The notes below the pieces were generated by a model. That model did not search any database. It saw only the letters and a program-made list of their open reading frames with translations, and was not told where the DNA came from. From NCBI RefSeq assembly GCF_002025665.1, contig NZ_CP018786.1, positions 496,001-560,000 of the forward strand: a stretch of 64,000 bases of DNA, in the 5' to 3' direction. Each line of letters starts with the position of its first letter. The first letter of the stretch is position 1. This stretch comes from Chryseobacterium indologenes (GTDB lineage: Bacteria; Bacteroidota; Bacteroidia; Flavobacteriales; Weeksellaceae). A program made the translations under genes and the position numbers. Positions 1 to 8,831 of the stretch are shown piece after piece.

Positions 1-7
1 AAAATCT

Positions 8-15
8 TAATTTTG
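8..15 (+). promoter_or_regulatory. Putative -7 promoter element for pyrC
   Basis: TAATTTTG fits the Bacteroidetes -7 consensus TAnnTTTG. It lies 17 bp before the pyrC start codon, giving a very short leader. The -33 element would fall outside the window. Confidence 0.5.
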
Positions 16-32
16 TGTAGAAATAAATTGAA

Positions 33-1370
33 ATGAAAGTTCTTATAAAAAATGTAAATATTGTTAACGAAGGAAAAGTCTTTGAAAGCGATATCTTAAT
101 AGAAAATGATTTAATATCTAAAATAGCTGCCGGTATTTCTGAAGATGCAGATCAGATTATTGATGGTTCAGGAAAGTATCTTCTTCCCGGAGTTATTGAT
201 GATCAGGTGCATTTCCGTGATCCGGGACTTACTCATAAAGGAGATATTGAAAGTGAATCAAGATCTGCAATAGTTGGTGGAATAACCAGTTTTATCGATC
301 AGCCAAATACTGTTCCCAATGCAGTTACCCAGGAATTATTAGCAGACAAGTATGAGATTGCTTCTCAAAAAGCATATGCCAATTACGGGTTTATGATGGG
401 AGGAACAAACGACAATCTGGAAGAAGTTTTAAAAACAAATCCCAGAAATGTTCCGGGTATCAAATTATTCTTAGGATCATCCACAGGAAATATGCTGGTA
501 GACAACCCTGAAACTCTGGAGAATATTTTCAGTAATACTAAAATGCTGATTGCTGTTCACTGTGAAGATGAAGCTACCATCAGAGCCAATACTCAGAAAT
601 ATATGGATGAATATGGGGACGATATTCCTGTCAAATTCCATCATCTGATCAGAAGTGAAGAGGCATGTTATAAATCTTCATCCAAAGCGATTGAGCTTGC
701 AAAAAAAACAGGTGCGAGACTTCACGTTTTCCACCTTTCAACAGCTAAGGAAATGGAGCTTTTCCGAAATGATATTCCTTTAAAAGATAAAAAGATCACT
801 GCCGAGGTATGTGTTCATCACCTTACATTTACCAACGATGATTACGAAACAAGAGGAAATCTTATCAAATGGAATCCGGCTGTAAAAACCCAAAAGGATA
901 AAGATGCACTTTGGGAAGCATTGCTGGATGACAGAATAGACGTGATTGCTACAGACCATGCGCCACATACTGCAGAAGAGAAAAATAATGTATATACAAA
1001 ATGCCCTTCAGGAGCACCTTTGGTACAACATTCACTGGTGGTGATGCTTGAAAATTATAAAAACGGAAAAATATCCCTTGAGAAGATCGTTGAAAAGATG
1101 GCTCATAATCCGGCAATCCTTTTCAAAGTTGAAAAAAGAGGTTTTGTAAGAGAAGGATATAAAGCGGATCTTGTTTTAGTAGATTTAAATGAAAACTGGA
1201 CAGTTTCCAAAGATAATTTACTCTATAAATGCGGTTGGAGCCCATTAGAAGGGATGAATTTCCATTCAAAAGTTACGCACACCTTTGTCAACGGACATTT
1301 GGTGTATGATAATGGTACAATTGCAGAGGAAAAATTTGGGGAGAGATTGCTTTTTGAACCAAGGGATTAA
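33..1370 (+). CDS. pyrC: Dihydroorotase
   Basis: Cytoplasmic amidohydrolase of pyrimidine synthesis that interconverts carbamoyl-aspartate and dihydroorotate. The 445 residues have the expected class I-like length and landmarks: metal region DDQVHFR at 56-62, the lysine that is carboxylated in this family at K144 (GIKLFLGSS), H176 (VHCED), H234 (HLSTAKE) and the catalytic aspartate D308 (ATDHAPH). The usual HxH pair near residue 58 reads Q58-x-H60, so the first histidine ligand is glutamine; I recall this as a Bacteroidetes lineage variant. The ATG follows the promoter at 8-15 directly. An allantoinase or hydantoinase assignment is less likely because the HFRDPG and KLFLGSS signatures are dihydroorotase-like. 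Confidence 0.92.
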   Translation: MKVLIKNVNIVNEGKVFESDILIENDLISKIAAGISEDADQIIDGSGKYLLPGVIDDQVHFRDPGLTHKGDIESESRSAIVGGITSFIDQPNTVPNAVTQELLADKYEIASQKAYANYGFMMGGTNDNLEEVLKTNPRNVPGIKLFLGSSTGNMLVDNPETLENIFSNTKMLIAVHCEDEATIRANTQKYMDEYGDDIPVKFHHLIRSEEACYKSSSKAIELAKKTGARLHVFHLSTAKEMELFRNDIPLKDKKITAEVCVHHLTFTNDDYETRGNLIKWNPAVKTQKDKDALWEALLDDRIDVIATDHAPHTAEEKNNVYTKCPSGAPLVQHSLVVMLENYKNGKISLEKIVEKMAHNPAILFKVEKRGFVREGYKADLVLVDLNENWTVSKDNLLYKCGWSPLEGMNFHSKVTHTFVNGHLVYDNGTIAEEKFGERLLFEPRD

Positions 1371-1427
1371 TTGGACATACTCAAAGAATATAGTTTCGAG
1401 TTAACTTGAGATTATTACGATAATTCA

Positions 1428-1490
1428 ATAGGAGCGGGCTTTAGCCCGCTCTTTTATTTTGAAAAATTCCATTGGCTTTAGCCAAAACTT
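1428..1490 (+). repeat. Double-hairpin intergenic repeat, copy 1
   Basis: A perfect palindrome GAGCGGGCTTTAGCCCGCTC (1432-1451) is followed by a T-rich tract and a second palindrome TTGGCTTTAGCCAA. Both hairpins share the core GGCTTTAGCC. Copy 2 lies at 2648-2709 in the same orientation. The first hairpin plus T tract could end pyrC transcription. Confidence 0.8.
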
Positions 1491-1553
1491 ATATTAATTG
1501 AGAAAGAAAAGGGAAAATATTGAAGGCATACTTTTCATGAAGTTTTATTTAAT

Positions 1554-1561
1554 TAGTTTTG
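1554..1561 (+). promoter_or_regulatory. Putative -7 promoter element
   Basis: TAGTTTTG matches TAnnTTTG, 20 bp before the start codon of the orphan gene at 1582. The -33 region is only a T-rich run. Confidence 0.4.
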
Positions 1562-1581
1562 TGCGGAAAAAATAATAATCA

Positions 1582-2643
1582 ATGTGTAAGTTCTTTTTAA
1601 TCTTATTTCTCTCAGTTTCTTTACAGCTTAGCTCACAAATAAATACTCAATTACTTGCAAATTCTTCATGGACAAGGGTAAAATTTAGTATGCTGGATGG
1701 CAGCCGAGACTTATCGCAAATGCCATCACAAGTTTTAATATGGAAAATAAAAGGAAATAACCTTTGTTTATTTACAGATGCGTTGATTTTAGATAAAGGG
1801 AGTTGTATGGACTTCAAATTAGAAAAAGAATTAATGAAAACATCAGATCTTGCGGGATATCAAATTGAAAAATTAACTTCAGATTCCTTAGTTGTGATAC
1901 AAAGAATTGTCGGGATAGATTCTCCAGATAAAATAAAAAAGATATGGTTTATAAAGAGTTCAATTGTACTGAATAATTTTGTGAAAGAGAAAAAGAATGA
2001 TTCTATTATAATTGCTTCTAAAAATTTTACACCCTCATTAAAAAGAAATATTATTTCTGAAATATTAGAGAATTATTCACAAAAAGATTTTTTTTTCAAT
2101 TTTAGTTCAAAAGGTAATATTTTAATTTTCCCTAAAAAGCAAAAGGTTGAAGTGGAAACTGAAAATAAAGAAGAGACTAAAGCTAATCAAAAAGGGATTG
2201 ATTTTTTCAAAACAACTATTGAGAAAAATTATCACCTTTGGGATTTAACAGGCTTTGAGGGTTTTGAAAAAATTATTATTCCTTATGAAATGAGTATTAA
2301 GAATAGAAATAGGAGTGGATTAAGCACAATGGGTATTAGATTTTATGGTTTTTCAAATGATACTAAAAAATTTCCTGTTTTTACTAAAAATAAGTTTGCT
2401 TCTACAGATAATTTCAATAAAGGAATGGATGCCCTCAACAAACAAAAGTTTGATAATGCAATTCACTTCTTTAATGAAGCTTATGACAATGACAATACTA
2501 ATACCGATGCACTATATAATATAGTTTCTATTTCTCTAGCCCAGAATAAATCAGATATTGCATGTACTGCATTGAAAAAATTAAAAGATCTGGAACAAGC
2601 AGAAGGAGCCAAATTGTATAACGAAAAATGTGCTGAAAAATAA
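1582..2643 (+). CDS. Exported protein of unknown function with C-terminal TPR-like region
   Basis: I do not recognise the family. Residues 1-19 form a Sec signal peptide (hydrophobic FFLILFLSVSLQL core, then LSSQ). The middle is a lysine- and serine-rich region without a clear motif. Residues about 275-350 look like two TPR-type helical hairpins (FNKGMDALNKQKFDNAIHF, then DALYNIVSISLAQNKSDIA). The likely location is periplasm or cell envelope. Base composition is more AT-rich than its neighbours and the gene sits alone between two copies of the same hairpin repeat, which hints at insertion as a unit; that is inference. Confidence 0.8.
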   Translation: MCKFFLILFLSVSLQLSSQINTQLLANSSWTRVKFSMLDGSRDLSQMPSQVLIWKIKGNNLCLFTDALILDKGSCMDFKLEKELMKTSDLAGYQIEKLTSDSLVVIQRIVGIDSPDKIKKIWFIKSSIVLNNFVKEKKNDSIIIASKNFTPSLKRNIISEILENYSQKDFFFNFSSKGNILIFPKKQKVEVETENKEETKANQKGIDFFKTTIEKNYHLWDLTGFEGFEKIIIPYEMSIKNRNRSGLSTMGIRFYGFSNDTKKFPVFTKNKFASTDNFNKGMDALNKQKFDNAIHFFNEAYDNDNTNTDALYNIVSISLAQNKSDIACTALKKLKDLEQAEGAKLYNEKCAEK

Positions 2644-2647
2644 TAAT

Positions 2648-2709
2648 CAATAGGAGCGGGCTTTAGCCCGCTCTTTCTATTTTAATCTTCCATTGGCTTT
2701 AGCCCAAAC
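2648..2709 (+). repeat. Double-hairpin intergenic repeat, copy 2
   Basis: The same GAGCGGGCTTTAGCCCGCTC palindrome (2654-2673) and downstream CATTGGCTTTAGCC hairpin as copy 1, in the same orientation. It begins 5 bp after the stop of the orphan gene, so it may also be that gene's terminator. Confidence 0.8.
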
Positions 2710-2796
2710 CTATTCTTGGCTCTCGCAGATGTAGGATATTACGCAGATTTTTTTAAACCAATCATCTGCTCAATCCGCCCAATCTATGAGAATATC

Positions 2797-5094
2797 TTAC
2801 CTTTTCGCTTTATTTCCCATATAGAACGTAAGTTTTCCTCCATTCATAATCTCAGAATGTTTCAAGGTAAAATTTCTGATCTCCTTTCCATTCAAAAGAA
2901 CTTTCTGAACATATACATTTTTCGGACTTTGGTTGATGGCTTCAATTTCAAAGGTTTTTCCATTTTCCAGATTGAGTACAGCATTATCAATTGCAGGGCT
3001 TCCAATTGAATAATCTTCCGAACCTGGTGCTACAGGATAAAATCCTAACGAGCTTAAAATATACCAGGCACTCATTTGTCCGGCATCATCATTTCCACCC
3101 AGTCCGTCTGGTGTTGCTTTATACTGCATTTCAAGAATACGGCGGATTTGCGCCTGTGCTTTCCATGGCTGGCCTGCCCAGTTATAGAAATACGCAACAT
3201 GGTGAGCAGGTTCATTCCCGTGAACATATCCACCGATAATTCCTTCCCGCGTAATATCTTCAGTGTCTGCAAAGAATTCATCAGGTAAATGCATGGTAAA
3301 CAGTTCGTCCAGTTTTGATGCAAATTTTTTCTTTCCACCCATCATGGTGATCAGTTCATCCGGATTTTGTGGAACAAAGAAACTGTAGTTCCATGAGTTT
3401 CCTTCAATAAAACCTTGTCCGTGAGTGCTTAATACATCAAAATCCTTTTTAAAGCTTCCATCTGCCAGACGTGGACGCATAAACCCGATGGTTTTGTCAA
3501 AATTATTTTTCCAGTTTTCAGACCGTTTGATAAACTGATTGTAGATTTCTGTTTTGTTTAAATGTTTTGCCAATTGAGCAATAGCCCAGTCATCATAGGC
3601 ATATTCCAAGGTATTGGAAACTGAAGTTCCGTTTTTCTCGGCCGGAATATATCCAAGGTCAATATATTGTCCTATACCTTCGTAATTTCTTTTGTTTGCT
3701 GTTTCTATACATGCTCTTAAGGCTTCTTCAGTATCACCGCTATAATTTCCTTTAATAATAGCATCAGCCACTACGCTTACACTGTGGTAGCCGCTCATAC
3801 ACCAGTTGTCATTGGCATAATGTGACCAGATCGGCAGCATTTTCATCGAAAACTGATGATAATGAGCCATCATGGATTTTACCATATCACCATTTCTTTT
3901 AGGCTGAATAATATTAAAGAAAGGATGTAGCGTACGGTAGGTATCCCACAAAGAAAAGGTGGTATAATTGGTAAAGCCATCTGCTTGATGAACATTCTGA
4001 TCCAGACCTTTATATTCTCCATTAACATCCATATAAGTGGTAGGGTTAATGAAGGTATGATACATGGCTGTATAGAAGTTGGTTTTTTCCGTATCAGAAG
4101 CTTTGATGACAATTTTATTTAATTCCTTATTCCAGTTGTCCTGAGCTTGGGCTTTGGCCTGATCGAAGGTTATATTTCCAGTTTCTTTTTCAAGATTTTC
4201 CATAGCATTGGTCTGGCTTACCGGAGAAATAGCGAGTTTTACTTCAATGGCTTCATTTTCATTCGTATCAAAATCAAAATACATTTTAAGGTTCTTACCT
4301 GCAATCTCCGGGAAATTCTGATTTTGGTCGAATTTTCTCCAAAATCCTTTGTAAACCTGCTTTTCATCATAATTTTTCTGGCCATAAGATTTAAATGGTT
4401 TTGAAAACTTCATGGCGAAATAAACTGTTCTGGTTCTTGCCCAGCCGTTGGTCTGTCGGTAACCTGTGATGGTATTTCCGTTTTCTACACGAACATAGGT
4501 CCAGACATTTTTTCCATCATAATTGTAAATACCGGCCATCAGATCTAAAATAATATGAGACTGGTCAGATTTAGGGAAAGTATAGCGGTGAATTCCTACT
4601 CTTGGTGTTGCAGTCAGTTCTGCAAGGATATTGTGATCATCCAGTTTTACTTTATAATATCCGGCTTCTGCTGTTTCGTTCTGGTGTGAAAATTTACTTC
4701 TGTACCCACTTCCAGGATTGGATGCCGTTCCGGGATTCAGCTGAAGTTTTCCTACGGTAGGCATTACGAGAAAATCTCCGAGATCAGAATGTCCTGTTCC
4801 ACTGAAATGGGTAGAACTGAAACCAACAATGGTTTTATCTTCATAACGGTAGCCGGCGCAGTATTTATACACCTCGCCATTATACTTTCCGTTAAGTTCA
4901 TATGAGATGGAGTCTGTTTCAGGGCTTAGTTGTACAGCACCAAAAGGAACAGTTGCTCCCGGATACGTATGTCCCATCTTTTCGGTTCCGATCAGAGGGT
5001 TGACATATTGTATTAATTTTTCAAATTTTTGAGCCTTAAACTGTGTACTTACACATAAAAGAAATAGAAAAACAGTAGATCTGTGATTTTTCAT
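2797..5094 (-). CDS. Glycoside hydrolase family 92 alpha-mannosidase, exported
   Basis: Exo-acting alpha-mannosidase family (commonly alpha-1,2) that trims N-glycan or mannan side chains. The 765 residues start with a signal peptide (STVFLFLLCVSTQFKA) and continue with a beta-sandwich domain that opens with the family signature YVNPLIGTEKMGHTYPGATVPFG. The C-terminal (alpha/alpha)6 domain contains EGNSWNYSFFVP and GGNDDAGQMSAWYILSSLG, the GNDDxGxMSAW active-site segment of GH92. There is no lipobox and no T9SS tail, so it is probably periplasmic. It stands alone, convergent with the orphan gene upstream. Confidence 0.93.
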   Translation of the reverse strand: MKNHRSTVFLFLLCVSTQFKAQKFEKLIQYVNPLIGTEKMGHTYPGATVPFGAVQLSPETDSISYELNGKYNGEVYKYCAGYRYEDKTIVGFSSTHFSGTGHSDLGDFLVMPTVGKLQLNPGTASNPGSGYRSKFSHQNETAEAGYYKVKLDDHNILAELTATPRVGIHRYTFPKSDQSHIILDLMAGIYNYDGKNVWTYVRVENGNTITGYRQTNGWARTRTVYFAMKFSKPFKSYGQKNYDEKQVYKGFWRKFDQNQNFPEIAGKNLKMYFDFDTNENEAIEVKLAISPVSQTNAMENLEKETGNITFDQAKAQAQDNWNKELNKIVIKASDTEKTNFYTAMYHTFINPTTYMDVNGEYKGLDQNVHQADGFTNYTTFSLWDTYRTLHPFFNIIQPKRNGDMVKSMMAHYHQFSMKMLPIWSHYANDNWCMSGYHSVSVVADAIIKGNYSGDTEEALRACIETANKRNYEGIGQYIDLGYIPAEKNGTSVSNTLEYAYDDWAIAQLAKHLNKTEIYNQFIKRSENWKNNFDKTIGFMRPRLADGSFKKDFDVLSTHGQGFIEGNSWNYSFFVPQNPDELITMMGGKKKFASKLDELFTMHLPDEFFADTEDITREGIIGGYVHGNEPAHHVAYFYNWAGQPWKAQAQIRRILEMQYKATPDGLGGNDDAGQMSAWYILSSLGFYPVAPGSEDYSIGSPAIDNAVLNLENGKTFEIEAINQSPKNVYVQKVLLNGKEIRNFTLKHSEIMNGGKLTFYMGNKAKR

Positions 5095-5171
5095 TAATGA
5101 TCAATTTTCAAAGTTTAAAATTAATTAAAATCATCATTTGCTGTTATGTTTTAGAGTAATATGAGGATTAT

Positions 5172-5855
5172 TTATTCTTTTTCAGAAAATCGGAACCCTA
5201 TCCCGTGGAGGTTTTCTATTAAAACGTTTTGCTCTTCAGCCAGTACTTTTCGTAATCGGGAAATAAATACATCAAGACTTCGTCCCATAAAATAATCATC
5301 ATCTCCCCAGATGGCCTTCAGAATTTCCTGTCTTTTGACCACCAGATTTTTGTGACGGATAAAATATAAAAGGAGATCAGATTCTCTTTGGGTAAGAGTA
5401 ATACTGTTTTCTATCCCTTGAAGGGTATAGTTTTTAGGATCAAAATTATATTTGCCCACCTTATATTTTAAAAGAGTAGTATCCGTTTTCTTAGTCCGTT
5501 TAAGGAAAACCTCAATTTTCAGCATAAGCTCTTCAATACTGAAAGGCTTTACCAGATAATCATCAGCGCCTATTTTAAGCCCTTTGATTCTGTCTTCTTT
5601 TAAAGCTTTTGCAGAGATAAAAATAATCGGAACCTCAGCATTTTTACTACGGATTCGCTGTGCCACCTCAAATCCGTTCATGCCGGGCATCATAATATCC
5701 AGCAGACAAATATCGAAATCCTGACTGTTAAATGCTTCCCATGCAGATTCACCATCAGAATAACAGCTGATATCATAATAGCTTTCCAGGCTGTCTTCCA
5801 CCAGAAAGGCTATTGTTCTGTCATCTTCGGCATATAAAATTTTAGATTTCTCCAT
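5172..5855 (-). CDS. OmpR/RprY-type response regulator
   Basis: DNA-binding regulator of a two-component system. Receiver domain at 1-120 with acidic pair D11/D12, phospho-acceptor D53 (CLLDIMMPG) and the conserved lysine in YLVKPF. The winged-helix Trans_reg_C domain at about 128-225 includes LTQRESDLLLYFIRH and SLDVFISRLRKVL. It lies 12 bp downstream of its sensor kinase on the same strand, so the two are co-transcribed. It is a close paralogue of the regulator at 15487-16173. Likely targets are promoters bearing TTAAC boxes spaced 11 bp (7167-7203); that is inference. Confidence 0.93.
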   Translation of the reverse strand: MEKSKILYAEDDRTIAFLVEDSLESYYDISCYSDGESAWEAFNSQDFDICLLDIMMPGMNGFEVAQRIRSKNAEVPIIFISAKALKEDRIKGLKIGADDYLVKPFSIEELMLKIEVFLKRTKKTDTTLLKYKVGKYNFDPKNYTLQGIENSITLTQRESDLLLYFIRHKNLVVKRQEILKAIWGDDDYFMGRSLDVFISRLRKVLAEEQNVLIENLHGIGFRFSEKE

Positions 5856-5867
5856 ACTTACACATGA

Positions 5868-7121
5868 TTAATTTGAAAACGGGAAGAAGAGCGTTGTGGT
5901 AATTCCTTTATCTTCATTATTTTCTACAGAAATTTTCCAGTGATGTTGTTGAACTACTTTTTTTACATAAAATAATCCCAGTCCGAAACCATTCACTTCT
6001 TCACTTCTTTTGGTATGTACCCGATAAAATTTTTCAAAAATATGAGGAATATTTTTAGCGGGAATTCCCATTCCGTTGTCTTTAAACTTTAAATATAATC
6101 CTTTTGAATCTTTGTGAGCTGAAATTTTAATCACGGGGTTTGTTTCGCAATACTTGATGGAGTTATCCAGAAGGTTATAAATAATGTTGGTAAAGTGAAA
6201 CTCATCTGCCATTACCGAAGTACTGTTTTCAATATTGATTTCGATGCTGAGATCTTTATTTTTGTGCTGTATATTGTCTGCAATTTCCTGAATAAAGGGG
6301 AGAAGCAGAATTTTTTGAGGTTTTAATGAAAGACCTGCCGCATCGTTCTTTGCAATATTCAATATTTTTTCAATATGACCATTTAGCTTGTGACTTTGAT
6401 TGATAATAATGGAAGTATATGTTTGCAGTTTGGAATTTTCCTGTACCATTTCCTGCTTGTTAAGTGCTTCCGAAGCTAAAAGTATTGAGGATAAAGGAGT
6501 CTTAAATTCGTGAGTCATATTATTGATAAAATCACGTTGGAGTTCCGAAAACTTCTTCTGCTGAATGATCGTATAAATAGAATATACATACACTAAAAGA
6601 ATGATGATAAGGGCAAATGTAAGGAGATACCAGAATCGTAATGAACTGATCAGATAAGTGGTTTTATCCGGGAAGCGTATGGAAAAGTAATAGATCAGAT
6701 TTTTATGCTTTGGAAAATTGATCACCTTGTTGCTGGGACTTTCCTGATGAGAGGTCATGTATTTTCCATAGATCATTTTATCGCTGTGGCAATTGTATAA
6801 TGCATACACATAATCGGTATTGATCTGGAAGCGTGTAAATTCTGTTTTCAGGTAATATTCAAGAACTACGGGATGAAATTCATTGTTGATATTAACCACA
6901 TAATAGTCATTGGCAATATTTTGAACTGGATTTTCGGTATAGGATGTCTTTCCTCCGGAGAGCTTTTCCGCAACTTCCATTAAGGCAATATTGACCTTCT
7001 GGTTAAACTTTTTATCTTCAAGATTATACGCCTGTCGGGTCCACATCAGCTGTGCTATTAAAATTCCGATAATAGCAACGAATCCCAGCGTTATAATAAT
7101 ATTGAGTCTTTTTATTTTCAT
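5868..7121 (-). CDS. Sensor histidine kinase (RprX-like)
   Basis: Membrane sensor with an N-terminal TM helix (IIITLGFVAIIGILIAQLMW), a periplasmic domain of about 130 residues, a second TM helix (FWYLLTFALIIILLVYVYS), HisKA (H-box MTHEFKTPLSSI) and HATPase_c (N-box LLDNSIKY, G1 DNGMGIPA, F-box FEKFYR, G2 GFGLGL). I start at the ATG at 7121 because the longer frame needs a TTG start four codons earlier. It is transcribed divergently from the DUF1573 gene across a region with four TTAAC-like boxes. Confidence 0.92.
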   Translation of the reverse strand: MKIKRLNIIITLGFVAIIGILIAQLMWTRQAYNLEDKKFNQKVNIALMEVAEKLSGGKTSYTENPVQNIANDYYVVNINNEFHPVVLEYYLKTEFTRFQINTDYVYALYNCHSDKMIYGKYMTSHQESPSNKVINFPKHKNLIYYFSIRFPDKTTYLISSLRFWYLLTFALIIILLVYVYSIYTIIQQKKFSELQRDFINNMTHEFKTPLSSILLASEALNKQEMVQENSKLQTYTSIIINQSHKLNGHIEKILNIAKNDAAGLSLKPQKILLLPFIQEIADNIQHKNKDLSIEINIENSTSVMADEFHFTNIIYNLLDNSIKYCETNPVIKISAHKDSKGLYLKFKDNGMGIPAKNIPHIFEKFYRVHTKRSEEVNGFGLGLFYVKKVVQQHHWKISVENNEDKGITTTLFFPFSN

Positions 7122-7140
7122 TTCCTGAAACAATATTATC

Positions 7141-7148
7141 CAAAAATA
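7141..7148 (-). promoter_or_regulatory. Putative -7 element for the histidine kinase/response regulator operon
   Basis: On the minus strand this reads TATTTTTG, a match to TAnnTTTG, 20 bp before the kinase start codon. Confidence 0.5.
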
Positions 7149-7166
7149 TCTATTTATCTTTTATTA

Positions 7167-7203
7167 TTAACAACTCGTTAACAAATGTTAGACAGCGGTT
7201 AAC
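7167..7203. promoter_or_regulatory. Array of TTAAC boxes with about 11-bp period
   Basis: TTAAC occurs at 7167, 7178 and 7199, with a TTAGA variant at 7188, so the steps are 11, 10 and 11 bp. One helical turn between direct repeats is the layout expected for OmpR/PhoB-type regulators. The array lies between divergent promoters and ends just before the putative -33 TTG of the DUF1573 gene. The same box and period occur at the second OmpR-type locus. Confidence 0.55.
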
Positions 7204-7206
7204 AAG

Positions 7207-7233
7207 TTGTAATCACACTCTGCTTTACATTTG
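7207..7233 (+). promoter_or_regulatory. Putative promoter of the DUF1573 gene
   Basis: TTG at 7207-7209 and TACATTTG (TAnnTTTG) at 7226-7233. The spacing of 16 bp is shorter than the usual 19-20 bp, which might make it depend on an activator bound at the adjacent TTAAC boxes. Confidence 0.45.
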
Positions 7234-7280
7234 CTGTATCGAAAGAAAATAATCAGTTTCAAATATTAAAATGTATACTC

Positions 7281-7691
7281 ATGAAAAAACTAAAAATTAC
7301 AGCTCTTTTGGCAGTGTTGGCATTCTCTCCTTTTTATGCTAATGTACTTACTACTGATGCACCATCTATTGTAAAAATGGTTGCAGATGCTATCAAATGG
7401 AAATCAGAATCTATTGATGTAGGAAATATTCCTCAGGGTAAACCGAAATTGATCAGATTTGAATTTACTAATACAAGCTCAAAACCAATCATTATTCAGA
7501 ATGTAGCTCCTTCTTGCGGATGTACCACTGCAGATTATACAAAAACACCTATCCAGCCAGGGAAAAAAGGGTTTGTAGAAGCCAGCTATAACGCAGCAGC
7601 AGCAGGACCGTTTATGAAGACTGTAAACGTTACTACTAGTGACAGCAAAACTCCTAAGACGCTTTCATTCAAAGGAGTGGTAGCTTCTTAA
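7281..7691 (+). CDS. DUF1573 domain exported protein
   Basis: Small envelope protein of 136 residues. A signal peptide (LKITALLAVLAFSPFYA) precedes one DUF1573 immunoglobulin-like domain at about 50-135, with FEFTNTSSKPIIIQNVAPSC, the conserved CGCT motif and a PGKKGFVEASYN strand. DUF1573 has no assigned reaction. The gene is divergent from the RprX/RprY-like pair and has that system's probable binding sites just upstream of its promoter, so it is a likely target of it. Confidence 0.9.
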   Translation: MKKLKITALLAVLAFSPFYANVLTTDAPSIVKMVADAIKWKSESIDVGNIPQGKPKLIRFEFTNTSSKPIIIQNVAPSCGCTTADYTKTPIQPGKKGFVEASYNAAAAGPFMKTVNVTTSDSKTPKTLSFKGVVAS

Positions 7692-7711
7692 TACATTGTT
7701 TAACAAATGAA

Positions 7712-7750
7712 AAAATAGCCTGGTAATTGTTATCAGGCTATTTTCTTTTT
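7712..7750 (+). terminator. Rho-independent terminator
   Basis: Stem AAAATAGCCTG / CAGGCTATTTT (11 bp) around an 11-nt loop, followed by CTTTTT, downstream of the DUF1573 gene. Confidence 0.85.
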
Positions 7751-7865
7751 GAATAGTAAATCTATTTTAAGAATCATATAAGAAATAATTATTTGTAGCA
7801 TTATTTATCAATCTATTTTAAGTAATTGCATTTCAATATTTAGTATTTTTAAGAAAAAATATTTT

Positions 7866-8747
7866 ATGAGTCTATATACACAACCTATGCTGCGCGAAGG
7901 TGCACTAAAAGATAAAGTAGCGATTGTAACGGGAGGCGGAAGCGGCCTTGGAAAAGCAATGACCAAATACTTTCTTGAACTGGGTGCCAAAGTGGTGATT
8001 ACTTCCAGAAACCTGGAAAAATTACAGGGAACAGCTAAGGAACTGGAAGAGGAAACAGGAGGGAAAGTGCTTTGTGTAGCTTGTGATGTAAGAAACTGGG
8101 ATGAGGTGGAAGCCATGAAGGAAGCAACTCTGAAAGAATTCGGAAAGATTGATATTTTATTGAATAATGCTGCCGGAAACTTTATTTCTCCAACAGAAAA
8201 ACTGACTCACTCCGCTTTTGACTCTATCCTTGATATCGTTTTAAAAGGAACAAAAAACTGTACCCTTTCAGTAGGAAAACACTGGATTGATTCTAAAACT
8301 CCGGGAACTGTATTGAATATCGTAACAACTTATGCATGGACAGGTTCTGCCTATGTAGTACCATCTGCCTGTGCAAAAGCAGGAGTTCTGGCGATGACCA
8401 GATCATTGGCTGTAGAATGGGCAAAATACGGAATCCGTTTCAATGCTATTGCTCCGGGACCTTTCCCAACCAAAGGAGCTTGGGACAGACTTCTTCCCGG
8501 AGACCTTCAGGAGAAATTTGATATGAAGAAAAAAGTTCCGTTGAGAAGAGTAGGAGAACATCAGGAGCTTGCCAATCTTGCAGCTTATCTGGTTTCCGAT
8601 TATTCAGCGTATATGAATGGGGAAGTAGTAACTATTGATGGAGGAGAATGGCTTCAGGGAGCCGGAGAGTTCAATATGCTTGAAGCAATTCCTAAAGAAA
8701 TGTGGGATGCTTTAGAAGCGATGATTAAAGCAAAAAAATCAAATTAA
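7866..8747 (+). CDS. SDR oxidoreductase, 2,4-dienoyl-CoA reductase (DECR1-like)
   Basis: NADPH-dependent reduction of 2,4-dienoyl-CoA in the oxidation of unsaturated fatty acids. The Rossmann glycine motif is VTGGGSGLG and the NNAAGNF segment follows. The catalytic region reads GSAYVVPSACAKAG rather than a plain YxxxK. This pattern, the EWAKYGIRFNAIAPGP stretch and the ELANLAAYLVSDY and GEFN tail closely follow mitochondrial DECR1-type reductases as I remember them. It is a single gene with its own terminator. The alternative is a generic SDR. Confidence 0.82.
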   Translation: MSLYTQPMLREGALKDKVAIVTGGGSGLGKAMTKYFLELGAKVVITSRNLEKLQGTAKELEEETGGKVLCVACDVRNWDEVEAMKEATLKEFGKIDILLNNAAGNFISPTEKLTHSAFDSILDIVLKGTKNCTLSVGKHWIDSKTPGTVLNIVTTYAWTGSAYVVPSACAKAGVLAMTRSLAVEWAKYGIRFNAIAPGPFPTKGAWDRLLPGDLQEKFDMKKKVPLRRVGEHQELANLAAYLVSDYSAYMNGEVVTIDGGEWLQGAGEFNMLEAIPKEMWDALEAMIKAKKSN

Positions 8748-8767
8748 ATTAAACTTATATTAAAAAA

Positions 8768-8803
8768 ACTCCCGGATGTGTAACAAATCCGGGAGTTTTT
8801 TTT
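8768..8803 (+). terminator. Rho-independent terminator
   Basis: Stem ACTCCCGGAT / ATCCGGGAGT with a 9-nt loop and a run of eight T, after the dienoyl-CoA reductase gene. Confidence 0.92.
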
Positions 8804-8831
8804 ACCTATACACTAAATAATACTTTTTCAA

